Part shown: positions 36,533 to 44,817 of the stretch, in pieces
Layout of the letters: each line of letters opens with the position of its first letter
How positions within the stretch are numbered: the first letter of the stretch is position 1
DNA from: Roseomonas sp.
Lineage (GTDB): Bacteria > Pseudomonadota > Alphaproteobacteria > Acetobacterales > Acetobacteraceae
Direction of reading: 5' to 3'
Length of the DNA stretch: 64,000 nucleotides
NCBI GenBank assembly: GCA_020249285.1
Contig: JADCFX010000032.1
Coordinates: 1-64,000 of the forward strand
Program-made: the position numbers and the translations under genes
The notes under the pieces: generated by a model
Database searches by the model: none
Told to the model about the DNA's origin: nothing
Seen by the model: the letters and a program-made list of their open reading frames with translations, nothing else

Positions 36533-37252
36533 ATGACTGAATTGCTTTATCGCGAAGACGCCTATGCTGCGGAAATCAGCGCCAGGGTGCTTGCGGCCTC
36601 GGCCGAGGCGATCGTTACGGACCGCACGAATTTCTACGCCCAGGCTGGCGGTCAGCCCGGCGATACCGGCGTGCTGCGTTGGCCGGGCGGCGAGGCGCGG
36701 ATAGCCAATACCACCAAGGGGCCCGAAGATAGCGTGCTGCATGTGCCAGAAGCCGGCGCGGCCTTGCCGGAAGTGGGAACCACGGTCACGCTCGCGCTTG
36801 ATTGGCCGCGACGCCTTCGCCTGATGCGCATGCACACGACGCTGCATTTGCTGTGCAGCCTGATCCCGGGCGCGGGTGTCACGGGTGGGCAGATTGGGCT
36901 TGAGAAATCGCGCCTTGATTTCGATCTGCCGGAACCACCCACAAAGGAAAGCCTGACCGAAGGCTTGAATGCGCTGATCGCCGCCAATCATCCCATCTCG
37001 CAGGAATGGATTTCCGAATCCGAGCTTGATGCCAATCCCAGCCTGGTGCGCACGCTTTCCGTGCAGCCGCCGCGTGGTGCCGGGCGTATTCGCCTGGTGC
37101 GAATTGGCAGCGCTGATGCGCCGATTGATCTGCAACCCTGTGGCGGCACGCATGTGCGCCATACCGGCGAGATCGGGCGTGTGGAGGTCACTAAAATCGA
37201 AAACAAGGGCAGACAAAATCGCCGCGTTTCCCTGGTGCTGGTGGAGGATTGA
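36533..37252 (+). CDS. Alanyl-tRNA editing protein (AlaX type)
   Basis: This 239-residue free-standing editing domain deacylates tRNA(Ala) mis-charged with serine or glycine. The zinc site is visible as MHTTLHLL (HxxxH, near residue 101) and CGGTHVRHTGEIG (Cys near 203 and His near 207). An N-terminal half of the AlaX-M/L type, with FYAQAGGQPGDTG, precedes it. It leads a plus-strand trio with mercaptopyruvate sulfurtransferase and cystathionine beta-lyase genes. Confidence 0.92.
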   Translation: MTELLYREDAYAAEISARVLAASAEAIVTDRTNFYAQAGGQPGDTGVLRWPGGEARIANTTKGPEDSVLHVPEAGAALPEVGTTVTLALDWPRRLRLMRMHTTLHLLCSLIPGAGVTGGQIGLEKSRLDFDLPEPPTKESLTEGLNALIAANHPISQEWISESELDANPSLVRTLSVQPPRGAGRIRLVRIGSADAPIDLQPCGGTHVRHTGEIGRVEVTKIENKGRQNRRVSLVLVED

Positions 37253-37255
37253 TCC

Positions 37256-38098
37256 ATGCATGATCTGGTTTCTACCGAATGGCTGGCCGAGGCACTTGGT
37301 GCGCCTGATCTGATGGTGTTTGACGCGACCAAATACCTGCCCAATGAACCCTTTGATGGCCTGGCCAAATACCGCGAAGCGCATATTCCGGGTGCGCGTT
37401 TTTACGATATTGATGTGGTGGCCGATCCCGACACCACCCTGCCACATATGGCGCCAACCGCTGGGCGCTTCGCGCGGCTGATGGGTGAAATGGGCATCAC
37501 CAATGCAACGCGCGTGATCTTCTACGATCAGAAGGGGTTGCAATCCTCGGCGCGCGGCTGGTGGCTGATGAAGCTGTTTGGGCATGAGAAGGCCGCCGTG
37601 CTGGATGGCGGCCTGCCGAAATGGCTGGCCGAGGGTCGCGCGATGGAAAGCGGTGACGCCAAGCCGGCCACCCCCACCAGCTACACGCCGGATTTTCGCG
37701 CTGATCTGCTGAAAGGCATTGGCGACGTGAAGCGCATTATCGCTAATGGCAGCGCGCTTATTTTGGATGCTCGCACCAAGGGTCGCTTTGATGGCACGGC
37801 ACCGGAGCCGCGCCCGGGCCTGCTTTCCGGCCATATGCCGGGTGCCAAAAGCGTACCCTTCAATGAATTGCTCAATGCCGATTTCACCATGAAGGATGCG
37901 GCGGCGCTGCGTGCGCGTTTCGCCGCTGCTGGAGCGGATGGCGCCACACCCATCGTCACTAGCTGCGGCACAGGTGTGACCGCCTGCATCCTGGCGCTTG
38001 GCCTGAAACAGGCCGGGCTTGGCGATGCCGCAATCTATGATGGTTCCTGGACCGAATGGGCCGGCAGGCCCGAAACCCCAAAGGAAAAGAGTAGCTGA
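37256..38098 (+). CDS. sseA: 3-mercaptopyruvate sulfurtransferase
   Basis: This 280-residue tandem rhodanese protein has an inactive N-terminal domain (about 1-140) with HIPGARFYD and an active C-terminal domain with the catalytic loop CGTGVT; Cys237 accepts the sulfur. The Cys-Gly-(Thr/Ser)-Gly-Val-Thr loop is the mark of mercaptopyruvate rather than thiosulfate sulfurtransferases. ATG 37256 comes 3 bases after the editing gene. It is followed by metC 1 base later, a logical sulfur amino acid pairing. Confidence 0.93.
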   Translation: MHDLVSTEWLAEALGAPDLMVFDATKYLPNEPFDGLAKYREAHIPGARFYDIDVVADPDTTLPHMAPTAGRFARLMGEMGITNATRVIFYDQKGLQSSARGWWLMKLFGHEKAAVLDGGLPKWLAEGRAMESGDAKPATPTSYTPDFRADLLKGIGDVKRIIANGSALILDARTKGRFDGTAPEPRPGLLSGHMPGAKSVPFNELLNADFTMKDAAALRARFAAAGADGATPIVTSCGTGVTACILALGLKQAGLGDAAIYDGSWTEWAGRPETPKEKSS

Positions 38099-38099
38099 T

Positions 38100-39296
38100 A
38101 TGGCCGACAACAACGCCAAACACGGGCAAGGCTTCGCCACACGCATGTCTCATGCCGGGCGCGCTGGAACGCGTGTGCATGGTTTCGTCAATCCCGCCGT
38201 GCATCGCGGCTCCACCGTGCTGCATCCGAATTCCGAATCGCGCCGCGCCTTCCAGAAGGACAAATGGAACCGCGTGATGACCTACGGCACCGCCGGCGGT
38301 CCCACGCAATATGCTTTGGAAGATGTGGTTGCGGAAATTGAAGGCGGCACACGCTGCGTACTGGTCGGCACGGGTTTGGCGGCGGTGACGGTGCCGCTGA
38401 TGGCGTATCTGAAGACCGGCGATCATTGCCTGATGCCCGATTCCGCCTATGGCCCCGCGCGCAATGTTTGCAATGGACTGCTGAAGGAATGGGGGGTGGA
38501 GACCACCTATTACGATCCACTGATTGATGAGGCCGGCATTCGTGCGCTGATCCGCCCCAATACCAAGGTGGTCTATACCGAAAGCCCGGGCAGCCACACC
38601 TTTGAAGTGCAGGATGTGCCGGCTATTGCGCGCGCGGCGCATGCGGCGGGCTGCGTGGTCATGATGGACAATACCTGGGGCATTCACCACTTCATGCCCT
38701 TCCAGCATGGCGTGGATGTTTCGATCCAGGCGCTAACGAAATATGTCGGCGGGCATTCGGATGTGCTGCTGGGCTCCATCACCGTGAATAGCGAAAAGGA
38801 TTATGAGATTGTACGCGACGCGGCCTCCCAAATGGGGCATTTCGCGGCACCTGATGATTGCTGGCTGGCGCTGCGTGGTGCGCGCACCATGCCCATTCGC
38901 CTGAAGCAGCAGGAACAAAGCGGGCTTGAGGTGGCGCGCTGGTTTGAAAACCGGCCGGAGGTGCTGAGTGTACTGCACCCTGCCCTACCATCGCACCCAC
39001 AACATGCGTTGTGGAAGCGTGACTTTACTGGCGCCTGCAGCCTATTCGGCGTGGTGTTCAAGCCGCGCTATACGGAAGCGGATATCTTCAACTTCATTGA
39101 TAGCCTCAAGCTTTTCGGGATTGGTGCTTCATGGGGTGGGTTTGAAAGCCTCGCACTACCCACCACCGGCTTCATCACCCGCACGGCGACCAGCCCGGAT
39201 CTGGGCGGCTTCACCGTGCGTATTCATATCGGGCTTGAAGATGTTGGTGACTTGATTGCTGACCTCACGCAGGGCTTGGCGACGCTGCCCAAGTGA
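38100..39296 (+). CDS. metC: Cystathionine beta-lyase
   Basis: From ATG 38100, one base after the sulfurtransferase stop, the product is 398 residues. It is a Cys/Met-metabolism pyridoxal-phosphate enzyme with YGTAGGPTQYALE near residue 60, TYYDPLID, YTESPGSHTFEVQD, VVMMDNTWGI and LTKYVGGHSD with the cofactor Lys214. The YESPGS-type and WGI segments match cystathionine beta-lyase, which makes homocysteine, pyruvate and ammonia. A GC-rich hairpin follows the stop (39310-39335). Confidence 0.92.
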   Translation: MADNNAKHGQGFATRMSHAGRAGTRVHGFVNPAVHRGSTVLHPNSESRRAFQKDKWNRVMTYGTAGGPTQYALEDVVAEIEGGTRCVLVGTGLAAVTVPLMAYLKTGDHCLMPDSAYGPARNVCNGLLKEWGVETTYYDPLIDEAGIRALIRPNTKVVYTESPGSHTFEVQDVPAIARAAHAAGCVVMMDNTWGIHHFMPFQHGVDVSIQALTKYVGGHSDVLLGSITVNSEKDYEIVRDAASQMGHFAAPDDCWLALRGARTMPIRLKQQEQSGLEVARWFENRPEVLSVLHPALPSHPQHALWKRDFTGACSLFGVVFKPRYTEADIFNFIDSLKLFGIGASWGGFESLALPTTGFITRTATSPDLGGFTVRIHIGLEDVGDLIADLTQGLATLPK

Positions 39297-39309
39297 CGCG
39301 GCGGGTTAA

Positions 39310-39335
39310 GGGCCGCCCAGGTAAAGGGGCGGCCC
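39310..39335. terminator. GC-rich hairpin between convergent metC and glycine-zipper genes
   Basis: Arms 39310-39318 and 39327-39335 form a perfect 9-base-pair all-GC stem with an 8-base loop, 14 bases after the metC stop and just before the end of the convergent gene. No T-run follows on either strand, but the position and stability suggest a bidirectional terminator. Confidence 0.55.
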
Positions 39336-39342
39336 AAATGGC

Positions 39343-39618
39343 TCAGCGCTGGCTCCGCCCCGTCTCAACACCACGCTGATAAGCGCGCTGTTCATTCTGA
39401 CGCGATTGGCCAACCGCCAAGCCGCCAGCAGCACCGACGCCAGCACCAATCAGCGCGCCCCAACCGGCATTGCCGGAAAAGGAGCCGATCGCCGCACCGC
39501 CCAGCGCGCCAGCCCCGGCGCCAATCGCTGTGCTGCGCTGCTTATCACTCATATCTGCGCAGCCGGTTGCTGCCAGCAGCGCCACGCACGCAAAACCTGT
39601 CTTCAATTTGCCAACCAT
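39343..39618 (-). CDS. Small lipoprotein with a glycine-zipper segment
   Basis: From ATG 39618 (AAGGAGAATCCC upstream) the product is 91 residues. It starts with a lipoprotein signal ending LLAATGC, so Cys20 would be lipid-modified. A Gly/Ala-rich glycine zipper (AIGAGAGALGGAAIGSFSGN... to GAGVGAAGGLAVG) spans about residues 31-70, followed by a charged Gln/Arg tail. Such proteins sit in the outer membrane or envelope; some relate to the OmpA-linked or SlyB-like glycine zipper families. It follows the Tai-like gene by 40 bases. Confidence 0.82.
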   Translation of the reverse strand: MVGKLKTGFACVALLAATGCADMSDKQRSTAIGAGAGALGGAAIGSFSGNAGWGALIGAGVGAAGGLAVGQSRQNEQRAYQRGVETGRSQR

Positions 39619-39658
39619 GGGATTCTCCTTGGCGATTGCCAATTCTGTCAGCCTTGAT

Positions 39659-40084
39659 TCAACGCCGCGCCGCTCGACCGGTGCAGGGGTATTGCGCCGC
39701 GGCAAAACGCAGCAGCCCATCCGAAGCGCGCAAGCCATCAAATTGCGGATTGGCCGCGGACCAAGCCACAAAACTCGCCGCTACCTGATCGAGCGTGGGC
39801 GATGGAGAGGGCAGGCAGAAGCCGGGCCGCGTACCCTGGCGCTTATGCATGGCATCGCTGGTCTGTCCCGTACCCACCATCACGCCATGGCAGAAATGCA
39901 CCGCCGCCGCATAAACCGCTTCCTGGGCGTTGGCGCCGCATAGCCGTGCCAAGGCGCCCGTTGTGCCGGCGGTGAATGTTTCGCCCGTAATGGCACTCGT
40001 CTGCGCCGAAGCCATCGGCGCCGTGCCCAACGCCACCGCAAATGCCGCCATGGGGAGGAAAGAGCCAAAACCACGTAACGCCAT
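39659..40084 (-). CDS. Exported Rap1a/Tai-like protein
   Basis: The start at ATG 40084 is set by AGGAGG 5 bases upstream; the product is 141 residues with a Sec signal cleaved after ASA (about residue 27). The mature protein has four Cys at positions 49, 65, 90 and 134, a CHGVMVGTGQ segment, FCLPSPSPTLDQVAASFVAW and a final FAAAQYPC. That Cys spacing and ending match the Rap1a/Tai family, whose known members are periplasmic immunity proteins against type VI secreted amidases; many homologues have no known toxin. No effector or secretion gene is nearby. Confidence 0.72.
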   Translation of the reverse strand: MALRGFGSFLPMAAFAVALGTAPMASAQTSAITGETFTAGTTGALARLCGANAQEAVYAAAVHFCHGVMVGTGQTSDAMHKRQGTRPGFCLPSPSPTLDQVAASFVAWSAANPQFDGLRASDGLLRFAAAQYPCTGRAARR

Positions 40085-40155
40085 CACAACCTCCTGAACC
40101 GCGAAGACAAATTAGGGTAAGCCTCACGCGACCCGCATTGCAACTTAAATCATGT

Positions 40156-40647
40156 CTATGCGCTGTGCGGAGCGTCCCCGCATTTGCCGCAAAACCCTTC
40201 AATCTCCACCGTCGCACGCGCGGCGGAAAAGCCGGCCTTGGCGGCGGCCGTGCTGATTGCCTCAGCCACACCGTGATCGGAAATCTCCCGCGTCGCACCA
40301 CACCCGCGACAGATCAGGAATTGATGCGGATGGTCATGCGCATGGTCATGATGCGCGCCATGCCCTTCCAAGGCCTCATTACAGCCCATGAAGGCATTCA
40401 GCCTTTCAAGCCGATGGATCAAACCCTGTTCCAGCAGAAAATCGAGCGCGCGATACACGGTTGGCGGCGCGGCCTTGGCGCGGCTTGCCTTCAATTGATC
40501 AAGCAAAGCATAGGCACCGATCGGCGCCTCAGATTGCAAAACCAGGCGCAGCACATCGCGGCGCAGCGGCGTAAGCTGCACCCCGCGCGTTTGGCAAAGC
40601 GCCTCCGCCCTTTCGAGCGCCGTCAAATGATGAGCTGATCCATGCAT
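40156..40647 (-). CDS. zur: Zinc uptake regulator Zur (Fur family)
   Basis: This 163-residue Fur-family repressor has an N-terminal winged helix (LTPLRRDVLRLV to PPTVYRALDFLLEQGLIHRLE, about 25-80) and a His-rich hinge (GHGAHHDHAHDHPHQF, about 96-110). Two zinc Cys pairs follow, CRGCG (113/116) and CGKCG (153/156). The His-rich metal region and the neighbouring COG0523 and hisI genes point to Zur rather than Fur or PerR. AGGAAG lies before ATG 40647. A Zur-box-like palindrome lies 25 bases upstream in the divergent promoter. Confidence 0.88.
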   Translation of the reverse strand: MHGSAHHLTALERAEALCQTRGVQLTPLRRDVLRLVLQSEAPIGAYALLDQLKASRAKAAPPTVYRALDFLLEQGLIHRLERLNAFMGCNEALEGHGAHHDHAHDHPHQFLICRGCGATREISDHGVAEAISTAAAKAGFSAARATVEIEGFCGKCGDAPHSA

Positions 40648-40672
40648 AGTGCTTCCTAACAGGAATCGCGCA

Positions 40673-40687
40673 TGTTATAAAGTAACA
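40673..40687. promoter_or_regulatory. Zur-box-like operator overlapping the hisI promoter
   Basis: TGTTATAAAGTAACA is an almost perfect inverted repeat (TGTTAY-n3-RTAACA) lying between zur and hisI. It resembles the alphaproteobacterial Zur site built on GTTATA..TATAAC. It contains a -10-like TATAAA (40676-40681), and its last base touches the hisI ATG (40688). A repressor bound here would block the hisI-COG0523 promoter and could also repress zur. This is inferred from sequence shape only. Confidence 0.6.
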
Positions 40688-41101
40688 ATGTTAGCTCCCA
40701 GCATTTCCGCCACTGCGCGCGATACCCTGCTTGCCGCCATCAAGCCCGATGCCGCCGGCCTCATCCCCGCCATCGCCCAACAGCATGATTCGGGCGAAGT
40801 GCTGATGATGGCCTGGATGAACGCCGAGAGTCTGGCGGAAACACTCCAAACCGGCCGGGTCTGCTATTATTCGCGTTCCCGCAAGGCGCTGTGGCGCAAG
40901 GGGGAAACATCCGGCCAGGTGCAGATGCTGATGGATGTCCGGCTTGATTGTGATGGCGACACCATCCTGCTGCTGGTGGATCAGCAGGGGGTTGCCTGCC
41001 ATACCGGGCGGCGCAATTGCTTCTACCGCGCCCCACGCGGCGATGCGCTGGCGAATATCGCGGAGCCGCTGATGGACCCGGAAGCGCTTTACCGAAAATG
41101 A
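40688..41101 (+). CDS. hisI: Phosphoribosyl-AMP cyclohydrolase, under likely Zur control
   Basis: This 137-residue HisI opens the purine ring of phosphoribosyl-AMP in histidine synthesis. Landmarks are [25 protein letters not shown], the Asp-rich [11 protein letters not shown] and CHTGRRNCF; Cys88, Cys104 and Cys111 are the zinc ligands. No ribosome site precedes ATG 40688, and a -10-like TATAAA ends 6 bases before it, so the mRNA may be leaderless. The stop overlaps the COG0523 gene (ATGA). Zur-linked hisI copies next to COG0523 genes are known as zinc-starvation backups. Confidence 0.9.
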   Translation: MLAPSISATARDTLLAAIKPDAAGLIPAIAQQHDSGEVLMMAWMNAESLAETLQTGRVCYYSRSRKALWRKGETSGQVQMLMDVRLDCDGDTILLLVDQQGVACHTGRRNCFYRAPRGDALANIAEPLMDPEALYRK

Positions 41102-42141
41102 ATCTCATACCCGTCACGGTGCTGACCGGCTTTTTGGGTGCGGGCAAGACCACGCTGTTGAACCGGCTGCTCAAGCACCCGGAGATGGCCGGCAGTGCTG
41201 TGCTGATCAATGAATTTGGCGAGATTGGGCTGGATCATCTGCTGGTCGAAAAGCTGGATGAAGATACCGTTTTGTTGAATGCGGGCTGTCTGTGCTGCAC
41301 CATCCGCGGTGATTTGCAGCGCGCTTTGCGTGATTTGGCGCTGAAGGCCGAAGCCGGGCATGAAATTCGCCGCGTGCTGATTGAAACCACGGGCCTCGCT
41401 GACCCTGCGCCGATTCTGCAAACGCTGATGAGCGACCCGGTGGCGCTGCGGTCCTTCCGGCTTGATGGCGTGGTGACAGTGGTGGATGCGGTGGTAGGCA
41501 CGGCCACGCTGGATAGCCAAATCGAAGCGGTGAAGCAGGCCGCGGTTGCTGACAGGCTGATCATCAGCAAGACGGACATCTCGGGCGCTGATCAAATCAG
41601 CGCAATTGAAGCGCGCCTGCATGCGCTCAATCCCGGCGCGCCGATCAGGCGCGTTGTGGCGGGGGATGTGGCGCCGGATTTCCTGTTTGGTACCGGCGGT
41701 TTTGATCCAGCCAGCAAGATCGCCGATGTCGCCAATTGGCTGGCGGCAGAAGCGGCGCATCACCATCATCATGTTCATCACCATGATCCGAACCGCCATG
41801 ATGCGCGCATCCAGGCCTTTGGCCTGAGCTTTGCCGAACCTCTCCCATGGGAGGGGTTGGCGAGTTGGCTTGAAATGCTCGCCATCACGCGCGGCGCCAG
41901 TATTTTGCGCATGAAGGGTATTCTGAACCTGGAAGGAGAAGACCGGCCCGTGGTGCTGCATGGCGTGCAGCACGTCTTTCACCCGCCGGAACGCCTGGCC
42001 GCCTGGCCGGCAGGGCATGACCGGCAATCAAGGCTGGTCTTCATCCTGCGCGATCTGGACCGCGCCGTGGTGGAAGAAGGCCTGGCCGCCTTCCTGCAAG
42101 CAGCGCGCGACAAGGCTGCGCTTAGCGCCGGCTCAGCGTAA
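41098..42141 (+). CDS. COG0523 GTPase, zinc metallochaperone type
   Basis: This 347-residue G3E-family GTPase has Walker A GFLGAGKT (11-18), the COG0523 signature GCLCC (63-67), [10 protein letters not shown], the SKTD guanine motif (about 157-160) and a His-rich stretch [15 protein letters not shown] at 221-235, followed by the C-terminal CobW domain. These proteins deliver metal to client enzymes using GTP. Coupling to hisI and position beside zur argue for zinc delivery, possibly to HisI, rather than cobalt or nitrile hydratase loading. CobW/B12 genes are not visible. Confidence 0.9.
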   Translation: MNLIPVTVLTGFLGAGKTTLLNRLLKHPEMAGSAVLINEFGEIGLDHLLVEKLDEDTVLLNAGCLCCTIRGDLQRALRDLALKAEAGHEIRRVLIETTGLADPAPILQTLMSDPVALRSFRLDGVVTVVDAVVGTATLDSQIEAVKQAAVADRLIISKTDISGADQISAIEARLHALNPGAPIRRVVAGDVAPDFLFGTGGFDPASKIADVANWLAAEAAHHHHHVHHHDPNRHDARIQAFGLSFAEPLPWEGLASWLEMLAITRGASILRMKGILNLEGEDRPVVLHGVQHVFHPPERLAAWPAGHDRQSRLVFILRDLDRAVVEEGLAAFLQAARDKAALSAGSA

Positions 42142-42176
42142 TTCCGCCGCGCGGCAATCTCGGCTAGTAACGCGCC

Positions 42177-42779
42177 ATGCCCCCTGCCCCTTTGACCTTC
42201 AAAGCCCTCTCTGGCGCTGCGCTTACCGCGCGGTTGGATACGCTGGCTGGCCTGCGCATTCGTGTCTTTCGCGAATGGCCGTATCTTTACGATGGCGATG
42301 CGGCGCATGAGGCGCGCTATCTTGCAGCTTATGCGCAAAGCCCGGGCGCGCTGGTGGTGGCGGCCAGCACGCCACAGGGCGCAGCGGTTGGTATGGCGAC
42401 ATGCCAGCCGGGGCAGGAAGCCAGCGAAAAGCTCCGCGCTTCCTGGGCTGCGGCAGGGCTGGATGCGGCGACACTATGTTATTTCGGTGAGAGTGTTTTA
42501 TTGCCCGAATATCGCGGCCAGGGTGCGGGCGTGCGATTCTTTCAGGAACGCGAAGCCCATGCGCGCCACTTGGGGCTTTCCATCGCTGCCTTCTGTTCCG
42601 TTGTGCGCAATGAAAACGACCCGCGCCGCCCGCGCGATTACACGCCCTTGGATGATTTCTGGCGCAATCGCGGCTATGAACCGCGACCCGATATCTCCAC
42701 CGTCATGCATTGGCGCGAAGTGGGCGACACACGCGAAACGCCGCATGTGCTTTCCTTCTGGATCAAGAAGCTTTCATGA
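42177..42779 (+). CDS. GNAT-family N-acetyltransferase
   Basis: This 200-residue acetyltransferase-like protein has LAGLRIRVFREWPYLYDGD near residues 23-41, an acetyl-CoA motif LLPEYRGQGAGVRFFQERE (about 107-125) with R-x-x-G-x-G, and PLDDFWRNRGY. It resembles a subgroup of GNATs of unknown substrate. Its stop overlaps the start of the nitrilase gene (ATGA), and the nitrilase overlaps lpxB, so three genes are coupled. Confidence 0.85.
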   Translation: MPPAPLTFKALSGAALTARLDTLAGLRIRVFREWPYLYDGDAAHEARYLAAYAQSPGALVVAASTPQGAAVGMATCQPGQEASEKLRASWAAAGLDAATLCYFGESVLLPEYRGQGAGVRFFQEREAHARHLGLSIAAFCSVVRNENDPRRPRDYTPLDDFWRNRGYEPRPDISTVMHWREVGDTRETPHVLSFWIKKLS

Positions 42780-43666
42780 CCCCGGCACAACCCATCAGGC
42801 TTGGATTGCTGCAATATCCGGTGGGGCGCCCGGCCTCCATTGCGGATTTCGCCAAGGGGCTTGATCGCTGGCTGGAAGAAGGCCGCGTGAGCGCGGATTT
42901 GCTGGTGCTGCCTGAATATGCCGCTGTGGAACTCGGCGCCGGGCTGAATGGTGGCGAGGCCACTGAAGCTGCCGAGCTTGCCGCCATGGTCGCCGCCGCG
43001 CCCGCCATCCTTGAAGCGATGCGCAATGCCGCGCAGCGCCATCAGGTATGGCTACAGCCCGGCACCCTGCCCATGCGGGCCGCCGATGGCCGCGTGGTGA
43101 ATCGCGCGCCCTTGATCACGCCGGAAGGGCGGATGGCCTTTCAAGACAAGCGCGCCATGACGCGCTTTGAGAGCGAGCGCTGGGGCGTCAGCCAAGGCGC
43201 CGATCCCAATGTGTTTGACACGCCCTGGGGCCGGATCGGCATTTCCATCTGCTATGATATCGAATTTCCGAAGCATGCCCGCGTGCAGGTCATGGCCGGC
43301 GCCTGGTTGATCCTTTCGCCAAGCTGCACGGATACGCTCGCTGGTTTCAACCGCGTGCATTTTTCTGCCCGCGCCCGCGCACTGGAAAACCAATGCTATG
43401 TCGCCATCACGCCGACCGTCGGTGAAGCGCCATGGTCCGCCGCGCTTGATGTCAATCATGGTCGCGCTGGCGTTTTTGGCCCGATGGATCGTGGCTTTCC
43501 CGCTGATGGTATCCTCGCCGAAGGCCAGATGGATGTGCCGGGCTGGGTGTTTTGCACGCTCGATCCCAGCTTGATTGAGGCCGTGCGGCGCGATGGCGCT
43601 GTGCGCAATCACCGGGATTGGCCAAGGGCGCCCTTTGGCTCGCCCAAACCCGCCAGCTTCGCATGA
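42776..43666 (+). CDS. Carbon-nitrogen hydrolase (nitrilase superfamily)
   Basis: This 296-residue nitrilase-fold enzyme has the catalytic triad visible as Glu in LLVLPEYAAV (near residue 45), Lys in FQDKRAMTRFE (near 122) and Cys in GISICYDIEFP (near 160). Members act on amides, nitriles, or N-carbamoyl compounds; the pattern resembles amidohydrolase-like branches rather than true nitrilases. Coupled by ATGA overlaps to a GNAT gene upstream and lpxB downstream, a pairing that gives no clear substrate. Confidence 0.9.
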   Translation: MTPAQPIRLGLLQYPVGRPASIADFAKGLDRWLEEGRVSADLLVLPEYAAVELGAGLNGGEATEAAELAAMVAAAPAILEAMRNAAQRHQVWLQPGTLPMRAADGRVVNRAPLITPEGRMAFQDKRAMTRFESERWGVSQGADPNVFDTPWGRIGISICYDIEFPKHARVQVMAGAWLILSPSCTDTLAGFNRVHFSARARALENQCYVAITPTVGEAPWSAALDVNHGRAGVFGPMDRGFPADGILAEGQMDVPGWVFCTLDPSLIEAVRRDGAVRNHRDWPRAPFGSPKPASFA

Positions 43667-44811
43667 CGCTGATCTATATCATCGCTGGCGAGGCTTCGGG
43701 TGATGTGCTCGGCGCGCGGCTGATCGCGGCCTTGCGCAAGGCACGGCCTGATCTGAATTTCGCCGGCATTGGCGGCGAACGGATGGCCGAAGAATGCATG
43801 CCAAGCCTGTTTCCCTACCGCGAATTGGCGCTGATGGGCTTGCTGGAAGTGCTGCCGCGCATTCGGCAATTGAAGCGCCGCCTGGCCGAGACCGAAGCCG
43901 ATATCCTGATGCGCCATCCCGCCCTGCTGGTCACGATTGACAGTCCCGGCTTCACGCTCCGCATCGCGCAAGCGGTGAAGCCGCGCGGCATTCGCGTGAT
44001 GCATTATGTCGCGCCGCAGGTTTGGGCCTGGCGGCCAGGGCGCGTCAAAAAACTCAAGCAGAAGATAGATCATCTGCTCTGCCTGCTGCCTTTTGAACCG
44101 GCGTTTTTCGAAGCCGCCGGCATTCCGGTCCGCTTCGTAGGCCATCCGGTGCTGGAAAGCGGCGTGGATCAGGGCAATGCCGCAAGGTTCCGCGCCCGTC
44201 ATGGGCTGGCGGCCACCGATCGCCCGCTGATCATCATGCCCGGCAGCCGGCGCATTGAAGCCACGCGCTTGCTGCCGATTTTCGGCGCGACGCTGAAAGC
44301 GGTACTGCCACAAAACCCAGCGCTGCGCCCGGTGGTCGCTGTCTCACCTATTGTGGCGCCTTTGGTGCGCGCGGCGGCGGCGCAATGGCCGGCCCCGCCC
44401 ATTCTGATTGAAGATTTGGCTGACAAGCACGATGCTTTCGCCGCGGCAGCAGAAAACGGCGCTGGGCTGATCAAATCCGGCACCTCGTCTTTGGAGATGG
44501 CCGTCGCAGGTGTCGCGCATATCGTTGCCTATCGCGTCAACCCCATCACGGCGGCGATTGCGCGGCGGCTGATCAAGGTGCCGCATGTCTCGCTGGTCAA
44601 CCTGCTCTGCGCGCGGGAAGTAGTGCCGGAACGCATTCAGGAAAACTGCACGCCGGAAAAACTGACCGCCGCGCTAGTGCTGCTTTTGCAAAACCCCGCA
44701 TCCATCGCAGCACAACGCCAGGGTTTTGCGGAAACCCTGGCCAAACTACGCGCCCCGGAAGGCTCTCCATCCGACGCCGCAGCAGCAGCGGTACTCGCCG
44801 CGCTGCCTTAA
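43663..44811 (+). CDS. lpxB: Lipid-A-disaccharide synthase
   Basis: This 382-residue GT19 enzyme joins UDP-diacylglucosamine to lipid X to make the lipid A disaccharide at the inner membrane. Landmarks are IAGEASGDVLGARLI (8-22), FAGIGGERM, ELALMGLLEVLP, APQVWAWRPGR, CLLPFEPAFF, FVGHPVLE, PGSRRIEATRLLP and SGTSSLEMAV. ATG 43663 overlaps the nitrilase stop. The other lpx genes usually found beside it are absent; a Gfo/Idh gene that commonly accompanies them lies 1.9 kb further on. Confidence 0.95.
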   Translation: MTLIYIIAGEASGDVLGARLIAALRKARPDLNFAGIGGERMAEECMPSLFPYRELALMGLLEVLPRIRQLKRRLAETEADILMRHPALLVTIDSPGFTLRIAQAVKPRGIRVMHYVAPQVWAWRPGRVKKLKQKIDHLLCLLPFEPAFFEAAGIPVRFVGHPVLESGVDQGNAARFRARHGLAATDRPLIIMPGSRRIEATRLLPIFGATLKAVLPQNPALRPVVAVSPIVAPLVRAAAAQWPAPPILIEDLADKHDAFAAAAENGAGLIKSGTSSLEMAVAGVAHIVAYRVNPITAAIARRLIKVPHVSLVNLLCAREVVPERIQENCTPEKLTAALVLLLQNPASIAAQRQGFAETLAKLRAPEGSPSDAAAAAVLAALP

Positions 44812-44817
44812 ATCCCC

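Noticed and set aside
36497..38146. A 549-codon minus-strand frame
   Set aside because: It runs antisense through the alanyl-tRNA editing and sulfurtransferase genes and has no family similarity or ribosome site.
41758..41802. CAT/CAC-rich run in the COG0523 gene, looked at as a DNA repeat
   Set aside because: It encodes the His-rich metal-binding stretch, which is functional in this family, so it is not an independent repeat.
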